A DNA stretch of 64,000 nt from JAHEAO01 sp942492375 (GTDB lineage: Bacteria; Pseudomonadota; Alphaproteobacteria; Rhodobacterales; Rhodobacteraceae), in the NCBI GenBank assembly GCA_942492375.1, contig CALOEL010000012.1, forward strand, positions 248,001-312,000, in the 5' to 3' direction. Both the position numbers and the translations under genes were made by a program. Of the stretch, positions 52,877 through 61,929 are shown one piece after another. The notes under the pieces were generated by a model, which did no database searches, had not been told where the DNA came from, and saw nothing but the letters and a program-made list of their open reading frames with translations. The first letter of the stretch is position 1, and every line of letters begins with the position of its first letter.

Positions 52877-54051
52877 TCAGCCGTCCCGACTCGATCGTTC
52901 GCCGGACGCCGTGGCCGGACAGTTCAAGCCGTCCGGTGGTGACGCCGCTGCAGCCTTCCGTCGTCTATGCCTCGGCCAGTCCCGATGCGCTGGACGCGCA
53001 ATATGAAGGGGCCAGCCCCGGCTATACCTATGCGCGCGAGGGTCATCCGAACGCCGATGTGCTGGCACGCAAGATCGACGCGCTGGAAGGCGCGGACAAG
53101 GGCCTGATCACCGGGTCCGGGATGTCGGCCATCGCCGCCGTGTTCTTCGGTCTGCTGAAATCGGGCGACCACGTCATCGGCGCGGACCAGCTCTATGGCC
53201 GGTCGCTGCGGATGATGCGAGAGGAACTGCCGCGGCTTGGAATTGCAACCTCGCTTGTCGATCCGACGGACGCCTCGGCCGTCGCAGCGGCGATCCGGCC
53301 GGAAACGAGGATGATCCTGATCGAGGTCGTCTCGAACCCGACGCTGCGGGTCGCGGACCTGCCCGGCATCGCGGCGCTGGCGCGCGACAAGGGGATCCTG
53401 CTGGTCGTCGACAATACGTTCACAACGCCGCGCGGCTTCCAGCCGTTCGAGCATGGCGCGGATATCGTCGTGCATTCCGTGACCAAGCTGCTTGCGGGCC
53501 ATTCCGACGCGACGCTCGGCTATGTTGCGGCACGCGATCCTGAATTGCAGGACCGGATGACCGCAACCGCGGTGACGCTGGGGCTGACGCCCAGCCCGTT
53601 CGACTGCTGGCTGGCCGAGCGCGGGCTGCATTCCTTCGAACTGCGCTATGACCGCGCCGAGGCCAACGCCGCGAAACTGGCGGACGCGCTTGCCGGCTTG
53701 CCGAATGTCGAGCGCGTGCTCTACCCGATGCGGGGCGATCACCCCGACCACAACCGCGCAGCGTCGCTGCTGCGGGGCAGGGGCGGGCATATGGTCAGTT
53801 TCCGGATCGATGGCGGACGCGAGGCGGCGAATCGCCTAGTCGAAGCCGCGCCCAGCATCGCCTTCGCGCCGACGCTGGGGGATATCGGCACGACCTTGTC
53901 GCATCCTGCGAGTTCATCGCACCGGGCGCTGACGCCGGACGGGCGGTCGGCGCTGGGGATCACCGAAGGTTTCTTCCGGGTCTCGGTCGGGATCGAGGAT
54001 CCGGACATGCTGATCGCGGAATTCAGCGACGCCATCGCCGCTTCCGCGTGA
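52873..54051 (+). CDS. PLP-dependent trans-sulfuration enzyme (cystathionine beta-lyase-like)
   Basis: 392 residues of the Cys/Met metabolism PLP family. YTYAREGHPNADVLARKIDA near the N-terminus; the PLP lysine is in VHSVTKLLAGHSDATLGYV; the C-terminus has TLGDIGTTLSHPASSSHRAL. Whether it is a beta-lyase, gamma-synthase or gamma-lyase cannot be settled by sequence alone. Coupled to the carbonic anhydrase gene. Confidence 0.88.
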   Translation: MISRPDSIVRRTPWPDSSSRPVVTPLQPSVVYASASPDALDAQYEGASPGYTYAREGHPNADVLARKIDALEGADKGLITGSGMSAIAAVFFGLLKSGDHVIGADQLYGRSLRMMREELPRLGIATSLVDPTDASAVAAAIRPETRMILIEVVSNPTLRVADLPGIAALARDKGILLVVDNTFTTPRGFQPFEHGADIVVHSVTKLLAGHSDATLGYVAARDPELQDRMTATAVTLGLTPSPFDCWLAERGLHSFELRYDRAEANAAKLADALAGLPNVERVLYPMRGDHPDHNRAASLLRGRGGHMVSFRIDGGREAANRLVEAAPSIAFAPTLGDIGTTLSHPASSSHRALTPDGRSALGITEGFFRVSVGIEDPDMLIAEFSDAIAASA

Positions 54052-54067
54052 TGCGGCGCGGGTCGGT

Positions 54068-54487
54068 TCAGTGCAGGTGACGGATATCGGACGGGCCGCA
54101 GAAGATAAGCGCCACGTCGAGAGCCGGGCAGATCGCGCGAATTTCGGCCTGTATCACCTTGGGATTAGGCAGTTCTGGCGCAACGACCCGGAACCGGCCC
54201 CGAAACCCTGCCGCCTGCAAAGCCTGCGCCAGATCAAGGCAATCGAAGGCCCGCGTCATCACCGGCGACATCACGATATCCGGCGTAAGCGCGTCCATAA
54301 GCTCTTCCGTGACTTCATGGAATTCCGCGAAAGCGATCTGCGAGTCATCGGGCAAAGCGCGGCCCGTGCCGATCCATTGCCGCACATCGCCCACCGCGAG
54401 GATCATCGGTTTCACCGAGGATTCAGTATCGGCCGTCCCCGGGTCGAGACCGAATTCGTAGTCGAAACCGTCGTCAATTCTTGTCAC
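54068..54487 (-). CDS. Conserved-looking protein of unknown function
   Basis: 139 residues from the GTG at 54487, preceded by AAGGA 9 bases upstream; a TTG at 54547 would add 20 residues. Sequence includes DYEFGLDPGTADTESSVKPM and a C-terminal part alternating strands and helices (PDIVMSPVMTRAFDCLDLAQ; FRVVAPELPNPKVI), loosely like a degenerate receiver fold. I do not recognise the family. Convergent with the PLP enzyme and divergent from phoR. Confidence 0.55.
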   Translation of the reverse strand: MTRIDDGFDYEFGLDPGTADTESSVKPMILAVGDVRQWIGTGRALPDDSQIAFAEFHEVTEELMDALTPDIVMSPVMTRAFDCLDLAQALQAAGFRGRFRVVAPELPNPKVIQAEIRAICPALDVALIFCGPSDIRHLH

Positions 54488-54603
54488 GCCGTCCCATCCT
54501 TCGATTTGCTTCGCAAGATTTCCGTTCCCTGCCCAGGAAATTGGCAAATTGCATTCCCGATTGCAATCTTCATCCTTGGGTTGTTCAAATTAATTTGGAA
54601 CTG

Positions 54604-54620
54604 TGTATCGAAGCGATACA
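54604..54620. promoter_or_regulatory. Inverted repeat TGTATCG-AAG-CGATACA before phoR
   Basis: Perfect 7-base arms with a 3-base centre, 38 bases before the phoR start, in a distinctly AT-rich stretch between divergent genes. Likely an operator, or a small hairpin in the leader. It is not a Pho box. Confidence 0.45.
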
Positions 54621-54657
54621 ATCTTTTGTTTTTCCAACATTGTGCAGAGGGAACGCG

Positions 54658-55710
54658 ATGTATCCGGTGATGACCGACAAGGATATTGCGGAACTCTTCG
54701 AGGCTGTGCGCGTGCCGCTGATCCTGATCGGTCAAGACCAGCGGATTTCACACGCCAACAAGACTGCCGAACGGGTCTTCGACCGAGGTCTGGTCGGGCG
54801 TCATCACGTGGTCGCGCTGCGCCATCCCGGTCTGCTCGACGCCGTCGAGGCCGCCCTAAAGTCCGGGCTGCCGCAGGAAGGAACCTACGAGCCCGGCGGA
54901 ACGACCGGCCGGCCCAGCTATGAGATCCGGGCAGTTCCGATCGGACCCGAGGACGGGCGCCGCGTGGTCGTCAGCCTGGAGGACCTGAGCGGGCAGCGGG
55001 AAGCCGACAGCATGCGCCGCGACTTCGTCGCCAATGTCAGCCACGAACTTCGCACGCCGCTGACCGCGGTTCTGGGGTTCATCGAAACGATCGAAGGTGC
55101 CGCGCGCGACGATCCGCAGGCGCGCGACCGGTTCCTGCAGCTGATGCGGGCCGAGGCCGAGCGGATGAATCGCCTGGTGCAGGACCTGCTGTCGCTCAGC
55201 CGGGTCGAAGCATCCGAGCGGCAGCGGCCCGCCGAACCGATCGATCCGCTGGCGCTGTTGGAAGCCGCGGTGATGCGGCTGCGCGCGACAGAGCAAGAGA
55301 GCGGCGTCTCCGTCAGCATTGTCCGGAATGACGCGCTGCCCGCCATTCCAGGCGATGCGGACCAGTTGACGCAGGTCTTTTCCAACCTGCTCGAGAACGC
55401 GGTGAAATATGGCGCCAGGCCCGGAGATGTCCGGGTGATAGTGTCGCTGGTCAAGACCGGCTCGCCGCTGCGCGGAGCCGCGGTCAGGATCGACGTGCAG
55501 GACGAGGGCGAGGGGATCGGCGCCGAACATATTGCGCGTCTGACCGAGCGGTTCTATCGCGTCGATACGCACCGGTCGCGTGAGATGGGCGGCACCGGGT
55601 TGGGATTGGCGATCGTGAAGCACATCGTCAACCGGCATCGCGGCCTCCTGCGCGTTTCAAGCGAGCAGGGGAAGGGCAGCACGTTTTCCGTGTTCCTGCC
55701 GGTCGAATGA
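54658..55710 (+). CDS. phoR: Phosphate regulon sensor histidine kinase PhoR
   Basis: 350 residues. An N-terminal PAS-like region (about 10-110), then the dimerisation H-box with phospho-acceptor His129 in FVANVSHELRTPLTAVLGFI, the N-box QVFSNLLENAVKYGA, DEGEGIGAEHIARLTERFYR and GTGLGLAIVKHIVNRHRG. No transmembrane segment is seen, unlike E. coli PhoR, so it is probably soluble or membrane-associated through PstC/PhoU. AGAGGG precedes the ATG. The Pho box and pstS follow directly. Confidence 0.92.
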   Translation: MYPVMTDKDIAELFEAVRVPLILIGQDQRISHANKTAERVFDRGLVGRHHVVALRHPGLLDAVEAALKSGLPQEGTYEPGGTTGRPSYEIRAVPIGPEDGRRVVVSLEDLSGQREADSMRRDFVANVSHELRTPLTAVLGFIETIEGAARDDPQARDRFLQLMRAEAERMNRLVQDLLSLSRVEASERQRPAEPIDPLALLEAAVMRLRATEQESGVSVSIVRNDALPAIPGDADQLTQVFSNLLENAVKYGARPGDVRVIVSLVKTGSPLRGAAVRIDVQDEGEGIGAEHIARLTERFYRVDTHRSREMGGTGLGLAIVKHIVNRHRGLLRVSSEQGKGSTFSVFLPVE

Positions 55711-55737
55711 AATCGCGAAAGCGGGGCGGCGGGGCAT

Positions 55738-55777
55738 CTGTCATCGAACTGTTACATGGCTGTCATAAAACCATCGT
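55738..55777 (+). promoter_or_regulatory. Pho box (PhoB operator) upstream of pstS
   Basis: Tandem 7-base repeats at 11-base period: CTGTCAT (55738), CTGTTAC (55749), CTGTCAT (55760), with a fourth weaker CCATCGT (55771), separated by 4-base spacers (CGAA, ATGG, AAAA). This matches the known Pho box architecture closely and lies about 80-110 bases before pstS. Confidence 0.9.
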
Positions 55778-55847
55778 GCGACACGACTAGGACGCCGCTA
55801 CCGACGGGGGCAACCGGTCCCCGGAAACCTACTCAGGAGCTACATCC

Positions 55848-56894
55848 ATGACATTCGCGAAACTGACCGCCTCGACCCTGGCGATCGCTGCCGTTTCCGC
55901 AACCGCCGCTGTCGCGCAAGGCCGCGAAGCGATCCGCATTGTCGGGTCTTCGACCGTGTTTCCGTACACCCAAGCCGTGGCCGAGCAGTTTGCCAACAAT
56001 ACCGGTGCTCCGTCGCCCATCGTCGAATCGACCGGTACCGGCGGTGGCATGCAGATCTTCTGCGGCGGCATCGGCGAATCGTATGCCGACATCACCGGCG
56101 CGTCGCGGGCGATGAAGGCGTCGGAATACGAGTTGTGCCAGCAGAACGGCGTGACCGAAATCACCGAAGCCCTGATCGGTTTCGATGGCCTGTCGCTTGC
56201 CGTTTCGCGCGCCAACGACACCGAGTGGAACCTGACCCTTGGTGAAGTCTACCAGGCGCTTGCGGCGCAGGTTCCGGTTGACGGCGAATGGGTCGATAAC
56301 CCCTACACCAAATGGTCGGAAATCAATCCCGACCTTCCCGACACCGAGATTCTGGCCTATGGCCCGCCGCCGACCTCTGGTACCCGTGACGCATTCGTCG
56401 AGCTGGCGATGCATGCCGGCTGTGAAGAACTCGACTACGTGGCCAATGGCGGCTTCGACGGCGACTGGGTCACGGAGAACTGCTCGCGGATGCGCACCGA
56501 CGGTCCGTTTGTCGAAGCCGGCGAGAACGACAACCTGATCGTTCAGCGGCTCGAGGCTGACCCGAACGCAATGGGGATCTTCGGCTATTCGTTCCTTTAC
56601 GAAAACCTCGACAAGCTCAAGGGCGTCGCGATCGAGGGCATCGAGCCATCCATCGACGCGATCGCCGACAAATCATACCCGATCTCGCGCCCGCTCTATT
56701 TCTACGTGAAGAACGCGCATCGCGGCGTTATTCCGAACCTGAACGAGTTCATCGAGGAATACATGTCCGACGATGCGCTGGAACCGGGCGGATATCTGTC
56801 CGAGCGCGGTCTGGTGCCGCTCGCCGAGGATCGCATGGAAGAACTGCAGGACGCCGTGCTCAACGGTGATCCCATGGAAGCCCCTGCAAGCTGA
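55848..56894 (+). CDS. pstS: Phosphate ABC transporter substrate-binding protein
   Basis: 348 residues. A signal peptide (LTASTLAIAAVSATAAVAQG) leads into IRIVGSSTVFPYTQAVAEQF, the phosphate-binding SSTVFP loop; SGTRDAFVE is the second anion loop. CAGGAGC precedes the ATG. Under the Pho box, first gene of the pst operon. A hairpin follows before pstC. Confidence 0.95.
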   Translation: MTFAKLTASTLAIAAVSATAAVAQGREAIRIVGSSTVFPYTQAVAEQFANNTGAPSPIVESTGTGGGMQIFCGGIGESYADITGASRAMKASEYELCQQNGVTEITEALIGFDGLSLAVSRANDTEWNLTLGEVYQALAAQVPVDGEWVDNPYTKWSEINPDLPDTEILAYGPPPTSGTRDAFVELAMHAGCEELDYVANGGFDGDWVTENCSRMRTDGPFVEAGENDNLIVQRLEADPNAMGIFGYSFLYENLDKLKGVAIEGIEPSIDAIADKSYPISRPLYFYVKNAHRGVIPNLNEFIEEYMSDDALEPGGYLSERGLVPLAEDRMEELQDAVLNGDPMEAPAS

Positions 56895-56910
56895 TTGCAG
56901 GAATGCTAGC

Positions 56911-56938
56911 GCCCGGGACGGTTCATGCCGGCCCGGGC
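56911..56938 (+). terminator. Intercistronic hairpin between pstS and pstC
   Basis: GCCCGGG/CCCGGGC 7-base arms (56911-56917 and 56932-56938) without T tract. Likely stabilises or trims the pstS message so the binding protein is made in excess over the membrane parts. Confidence 0.5.
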
Positions 56939-56963
56939 ATCTCATATCGAGCGGGAATTTCCG

Positions 56964-58340
56964 ATGACGACATTGGCTTTCGCCATTCTTCTTGCGGCCA
57001 GTCTTGCAGCCTACGCCCTGAACCGGCGCGCCGCCACCGGGCTGCGGGAGGACGGACAGCGACTTCATTCGGTGTCGGGCTATCATGGCCTTTTCGCGCT
57101 TCTGATGATCCTCGTTCCCGTCCTCGTGGTCATTTTGGCATGGCTGGTTCTGCAGGGTTCGGTCATCAACGCACTGGTAATGTCGGCGCTACCCGAAGGG
57201 ACGCTCGACGGTCTTGGACGCGGACAGGTCGACCTGATCCTGGCCGAGATACGGTCTATTGCGGGCGGCAGGATCTTCGGCGAACCGGAGCCCTGGAAGA
57301 CCGCCGCTGCCGAACGGCTGAACGAACTGCGGCAACTTGCATCGCTTGCGCTCGTGCTTCTGACGGCTTTGCTTTGTCTTGGGATCATGGCTCTTGCCCG
57401 GTACAAGGTGTCAGCCGAATTTCGGGCGCGTCAGAACGCCGAGAGAATAATTTCCGGCCTGATGATCTTCTGTTCGGTCGTCGCCATTTTCACGACCGTC
57501 GGGATCGTCGCATCGCTCGCCTTCGAAACGATCAAGTTCCTTCGCCTTGTCCCGCTGACCGAATTCCTCTTCGGCCTGAACTGGGAGCCTCAGATCCCGA
57601 TCCGGGCCGACCAGATTGCCGCCGCCGGTGCGTTCGGCTGGATTCCGGTGATCGTCGGAACGCTGGTCATCACCGTCGTCGCGATCGTGATCGCCGTTCC
57701 GGTGGGGCTTCTGTCGGCAATCTATCTGAACGAGTTCGCACCCAAGGCCGTCCGGTCCGTCGCCAAGCCCGTCCTCGAGATCCTCGCGGGCGTGCCGACC
57801 GTCGTCTACGGATTTTTCGCGATCCTCGTCGTGGCGCCCGCGATCCGCAGTTTCGGCGCGTCGATGGGCATCCCGGTGGCACCCAACACCGCGCTGGCCG
57901 CGGGCGGGGTGATGGGCATCATGCTGGTTCCCTTCATCTCGTCCTTCGCAGATGATGCGCTTTCGGCCGTGCCCCGCGCCATGCGCGACGGCGCGCTCGC
58001 GCTCGGCGCGACCCGCGCCGAGACGATGCTGAACGTGCTGTTCCCGGCGGCAATCCCCGGCATCGTGGGTGGCGTGCTTCTGGCCGTCAGCCGGGCGATC
58101 GGCGAAACGATGATCGTCGTCATGGCGGCCGGGCTGATCGCGAACCTGACGCTCAACCCACTGGAAAGCGTGACCACCGTCACCGTTCAGATCGTCACGC
58201 TGCTGATCGGCGACACGTCGTTCGACAATCCCAAGACGCTGGCCGCCTTCGCACTGGGAATGATGCTGTTCATCGTCACACTCGTCATCAACATCTTCGC
58301 GCTCCGGATCGTCCGGAAATACCGCGAAGCCTATGATTAG
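56964..58340 (+). CDS. pstC: Phosphate ABC transporter permease PstC
   Basis: 458 residues, longer than E. coli PstC (about 319) because of an N-terminal segment with two extra helices and a periplasmic stretch, as in other alphaproteobacteria. Core signatures are SAIYLNEFAPKAVRSVAKPV, LEILAGVPTVVYGFFAILVV and the EAA loop GALALGATRAETMLNVLFPA. Start chosen at MTTLAFAIL with GGGAA upstream. Confidence 0.93.
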   Translation: MTTLAFAILLAASLAAYALNRRAATGLREDGQRLHSVSGYHGLFALLMILVPVLVVILAWLVLQGSVINALVMSALPEGTLDGLGRGQVDLILAEIRSIAGGRIFGEPEPWKTAAAERLNELRQLASLALVLLTALLCLGIMALARYKVSAEFRARQNAERIISGLMIFCSVVAIFTTVGIVASLAFETIKFLRLVPLTEFLFGLNWEPQIPIRADQIAAAGAFGWIPVIVGTLVITVVAIVIAVPVGLLSAIYLNEFAPKAVRSVAKPVLEILAGVPTVVYGFFAILVVAPAIRSFGASMGIPVAPNTALAAGGVMGIMLVPFISSFADDALSAVPRAMRDGALALGATRAETMLNVLFPAAIPGIVGGVLLAVSRAIGETMIVVMAAGLIANLTLNPLESVTTVTVQIVTLLIGDTSFDNPKTLAAFALGMMLFIVTLVINIFALRIVRKYREAYD

Positions 58341-58350
58341 GGCCTGACCC

Positions 58351-59643
58351 ATGACCGACATTCCATCAGGACCGCAGTCCGAGACGACACTGGACAAGGT
58401 GCGCAGAACGCTGGTGCGGCGCCACCGCAAGCAGTTCATCCTGCAGGGCCTCGGCATCGCAGCGATCAGTGTCGCTTTCCTGATGCTGTTCATCCTGCTC
58501 GCCTCGCTCGTCTCGACCGGTCACAAGGCGTTCATGCAGACCCACGTCACTCTGGACGTGTTCATCGACCCGGCCGAGGTCGAACGGGACAAGCTGCCCC
58601 GAGGAGGCTTTGACGATATCCTTGCTTCTGCGCTCGCGACCTACCTGCCGTCGGTCGACACCGAGGATCGGGCGGCCATGCGTACGATGGAGGGAATTCT
58701 GTCGGATGGCGCCCAATTCGCATTGCGGGACCGTATCGTCGCCGATCCGGAGCTGATCGGTCAGACGGTGACGGTGACGGTGCCGGTCTCTGACCCGTAT
58801 GACCAGTTCTACAAGGGGCTTCTCGACCGCGAGACACCCGAGCAGCTGCGCCGGCTCAGCGACGAGGAGATCGGCTATTACGACCAGCTGGTGCAGGCAG
58901 GGGTCATAACCTCGCGTATCAATACCGGCCTGATCACCAACGCCGACAGCCGGTTTCCCGAACTTGCCGGCCTCAAGGGGGCGATCATGGGGTCGTTCTG
59001 GGCGCTTCTGACATGCTTCCTGATCTCGTTTCCGCTGGGGATCGGCGCGGCCGTCTATCTCGAGGAATTCGCCCCCAAGAACAGGATCAGTGACTTCATC
59101 GAGGTCAACATCAACAACCTTGCCGCCGTCCCATCCGTGGTCTTCGGGCTGCTTGCATTGGCGGTCTTCATCGGCTGGTTCGGACTGCCGCGATCGGCTC
59201 CGTTCGTCGGGGGACTGACGCTGGCGCTGATGACCATGCCGACGATCATCATCGCGACGCGCGCCTCGCTGAAATCCGTGCCACCCTCGATCCGCGAGGC
59301 CGCGCTCGGGGTCGGCGCGTCGAAGCAGCAGGTGGTCTTCGGACACGTGGTGCCGCTTGCCATGCCGGGCATCCTGACCGGTACGATCATCGGACTAGCA
59401 CAGGCCCTGGGCGAAACCGCGCCGCTGCTGCTGATCGGGATGAACGCGTTCATCACCTCGGCCCCGGCGACGCCCTTTGACAGTTCGACCGCTCTGCCGA
59501 CGCAGATCTTCATCTGGGCCGACAGCCCGGAACGCGGTTTCGTCAGCCGGACCTCGGCGGCAATCCTCGTGCTGCTGACCTTTCTGATATTGATGAACGC
59601 GGCAGCGATCTATCTGCGCCGCAAATTTGAACGCCGTTGGTAG
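58351..59643 (+). CDS. pstA: Phosphate ABC transporter permease PstA
   Basis: 430 residues. An N-terminal cytoplasmic segment, a first helix (LGIAAISVAFLMLFILLASL), then a long periplasmic region (about 60-190, the DUF3333-type extension) absent in E. coli, then the permease core with AAVYLEEFAPKNRISDFIEV, NNLAAVPSVVFGLLALAVFI and EAALGVGASKQQVVFGHVVP. Partner of PstC. Confidence 0.93.
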   Translation: MTDIPSGPQSETTLDKVRRTLVRRHRKQFILQGLGIAAISVAFLMLFILLASLVSTGHKAFMQTHVTLDVFIDPAEVERDKLPRGGFDDILASALATYLPSVDTEDRAAMRTMEGILSDGAQFALRDRIVADPELIGQTVTVTVPVSDPYDQFYKGLLDRETPEQLRRLSDEEIGYYDQLVQAGVITSRINTGLITNADSRFPELAGLKGAIMGSFWALLTCFLISFPLGIGAAVYLEEFAPKNRISDFIEVNINNLAAVPSVVFGLLALAVFIGWFGLPRSAPFVGGLTLALMTMPTIIIATRASLKSVPPSIREAALGVGASKQQVVFGHVVPLAMPGILTGTIIGLAQALGETAPLLLIGMNAFITSAPATPFDSSTALPTQIFIWADSPERGFVSRTSAAILVLLTFLILMNAAAIYLRRKFERRW

Positions 59644-59651
59644 GACCGCCT

Positions 59652-60449
59652 ATGATGAAAGACATGCAGATCGAAGAAAGAACGACGATGGAAGAAGCGA
59701 AAATCTCGGCGCGGAACGTCAACGTCTGGTATGGCGACACCCATGCCATCAAGAATGTCGATGTCGATATCCGCGACAAGACGGTGACCGCCTTCATCGG
59801 GCCATCGGGTTGCGGAAAATCCACTTTTCTACGTTGTATCAACAGGATGAACGATACAATTGACGTAGCCCGTGTCGAGGGCACGATCCTGCTGGATGGG
59901 CAGGACATCTACGAATCGAAGGTCGACCCGGTGCAGCTTCGCGCCAAGGTCGGCATGGTCTTTCAGAAGCCGAACCCGTTTCCGAAGTCGATCTACGACA
60001 ACGTCGCCTATGGCCCGCGCATTCACGGCCTTGCAAGAAACAAGGCGGAACTGGACGAGATCGTCGAGAAGGCTTTGCGGCGCGGCGCAATCTGGAACGA
60101 GGTCAAGGACCGCCTGCAGGCGCCCGGCACCGGGCTTTCGGGCGGGCAGCAGCAGCGGCTCTGCATCGCGCGGGCCATCGCGACCGAGCCCGAGGTGCTG
60201 TTGATGGACGAACCCTGTTCCGCGCTCGACCCGATCGCCACGGCTCAGGTCGAGGAACTGATCGACGAGCTTCGCGCCAACTTCTCGGTCGTCATCGTGA
60301 CCCATTCCATGCAGCAGGCCGCGCGGGTCAGCCGCAAGACCGCGTTCTTCCATCTCGGAAGCCTCGTGGAATACGGCGACACCGACCGGATCTTCACCAA
60401 TCCCGAAGATCCGCGCACTGAAAGCTACATCACCGGACGGATCGGGTAG
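59652..60449 (+). CDS. pstB: Phosphate ABC transporter ATPase PstB
   Basis: 265 residues. Walker A FIGPSGCGKSTFLRCINRMN, Q loop MVFQKPNPFPKSIYDNVAYG, signature LSGGQQQRLCIARAIA and Walker B VLLMDEPCSALDPIAT. AGGA lies 6 bases before the ATG at 59652. Followed by phoU after 11 bases. Confidence 0.97.
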   Translation: MMKDMQIEERTTMEEAKISARNVNVWYGDTHAIKNVDVDIRDKTVTAFIGPSGCGKSTFLRCINRMNDTIDVARVEGTILLDGQDIYESKVDPVQLRAKVGMVFQKPNPFPKSIYDNVAYGPRIHGLARNKAELDEIVEKALRRGAIWNEVKDRLQAPGTGLSGGQQQRLCIARAIATEPEVLLMDEPCSALDPIATAQVEELIDELRANFSVVIVTHSMQQAARVSRKTAFFHLGSLVEYGDTDRIFTNPEDPRTESYITGRIG

Positions 60450-60460
60450 GGAGCATCACC

Positions 60461-61183
60461 ATGCAGGAGCAACATATCGCCTCGGCCTTCGACCGCGATC
60501 TGGAGGAAATCCAGGCGCTGATCATGAAGATGGGCGGGCTTGTCGAGACCGCGATCCATCAGGCCGGCATCGCGCTGGAGGAACGGGACCTGGAACTCGC
60601 CAGCCAGATCCGCGCCGGCGACAAGCAGATCGACCGGCTGGAAGAGCGGGTGCAGGAACAGGTGGCCCGCGTCATCGCGCTGCGGGCGCCGACCGCCTCG
60701 GACCTGCGCACGGTGCTGTCCGTGCTCAAGATCAGCGGCAATCTGGAACGCTGTGGCGACTATGCCAAGAACCTCGCCAAGCGGACGACCGTGTTGGTGA
60801 AGATGCAGCCGGTCGGCGGCACTGCACGGTCGGTCCGTCGGATGGCGCGTGAGGTCGAGGCGATGCTGAAGGACGTTCTCGACGCCTATCTCGAACGCGA
60901 TGTCGAACGCGCCGAACAGGTGCGCCTGCGCGATCAGGATGTCGACCAGATGTACAACGCGCTGTTCCGCGAATTCCTGACCCACATGATGGAAGACCCG
61001 CGCAACATCACCGCGACGATGCATCTGCATTTCATCGCGAAGAACCTCGAACGCACCGGCGACCACATCACCTCGATCGCCGAACAGGTGATCTATCTGG
61101 TGACCGGCGAGATGCCCGAAGACAGCCGCCCGAAAGAAGACGACACCGCATTCGTACGCACCGCCGGAGATCCCGAGACATGA
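60461..61183 (+). CDS. phoU: Phosphate signalling protein PhoU
   Basis: 240 residues, two three-helix bundles with metal-binding acidic repeats. HIASAFDRDLEEIQALIMKM near the N-terminus, then LKISGNLERCGDYAKNLAKR and, in the second half, HFIAKNLERTGDHITSIAEQ, the classical PhoU repeats. It represses PhoR-PhoB when phosphate is ample. Its stop overlaps the phoB start by four bases. Confidence 0.96.
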   Translation: MQEQHIASAFDRDLEEIQALIMKMGGLVETAIHQAGIALEERDLELASQIRAGDKQIDRLEERVQEQVARVIALRAPTASDLRTVLSVLKISGNLERCGDYAKNLAKRTTVLVKMQPVGGTARSVRRMAREVEAMLKDVLDAYLERDVERAEQVRLRDQDVDQMYNALFREFLTHMMEDPRNITATMHLHFIAKNLERTGDHITSIAEQVIYLVTGEMPEDSRPKEDDTAFVRTAGDPET

Positions 61184-61866
61184 GCCTGAAGCCCCGCGTT
61201 CTGGTGGTCGAGGACGAGGCCGCGCAGCGCGAAATCCTGTCCTACAACCTTCAATCCGCGGGGTTCCATGTCGAGTTGGCAGAGACCGGCGATGCCGCCG
61301 TGGCGCTTCTTGACGAAGCCGAGCCCGATCTCGTCCTCCTGGACTGGATGCTGCCGGGGGTTTCGGGGATCGAGATTTGCCGCCAGATCAAGATGCGTCA
61401 GAAGACCAAGCCGCTTCCGGTCATCATGATGTCCGCTCGCGGCGAAGAAGTGGACCGGGTGAGGGGCCTTGAAACCGGCGCCGATGACTATGTGGTCAAG
61501 CCCTATTCCATGGCCGAGCTGATCGCGCGGATCCGCGCACAGCTGCGCCGCACCCGGCCGGCATCGGTCGGCGGCAAACTGGAATACGAGGATATTTCGC
61601 TCGATGCCGACGCACACAGGGTCTATCGCGCCGGACAGGAACTGCAGCTTGGGCCGACCGAATTCAGGCTCCTGTCGGTCTTCATGGAGAAACCCGGCCG
61701 GGTCTACAGCCGCGACCAGCTTCTCGATCTGGTCTGGGGGCGGGAAATCTTCGTCGACAGCCGCACCGTCGACGTGCATGTCGGTCGGCTGCGCAAGGCG
61801 CTGATGCGGCATGGTGGCTCTGATCCGCTTCGCACCGTGCGGGGCGCGGGATATTCGCTCGGATAG
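61180..61866 (+). CDS. phoB: Phosphate regulon response regulator PhoB
   Basis: 228 residues. Receiver with E11-D12, phospho-acceptor D55 (LVLLDWMLPGVSGIEICRQI) and Lys in DDYVVKPYSMAELIARIRAQ; winged-helix C-terminus with RTVDVHVGRLRKALMRHGGS. It should bind the Pho box at 55738. The phoR-pstSCAB-phoU-phoB order is usual for alphaproteobacteria. Confidence 0.96.
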   Translation: MSLKPRVLVVEDEAAQREILSYNLQSAGFHVELAETGDAAVALLDEAEPDLVLLDWMLPGVSGIEICRQIKMRQKTKPLPVIMMSARGEEVDRVRGLETGADDYVVKPYSMAELIARIRAQLRRTRPASVGGKLEYEDISLDADAHRVYRAGQELQLGPTEFRLLSVFMEKPGRVYSRDQLLDLVWGREIFVDSRTVDVHVGRLRKALMRHGGSDPLRTVRGAGYSLG

Positions 61867-61929
61867 GCTGGCCGGAACCGAATCCATGCCTTTTCGTTGG
61901 TTCGTCAACACCATGAAAAGGAGACCGGT

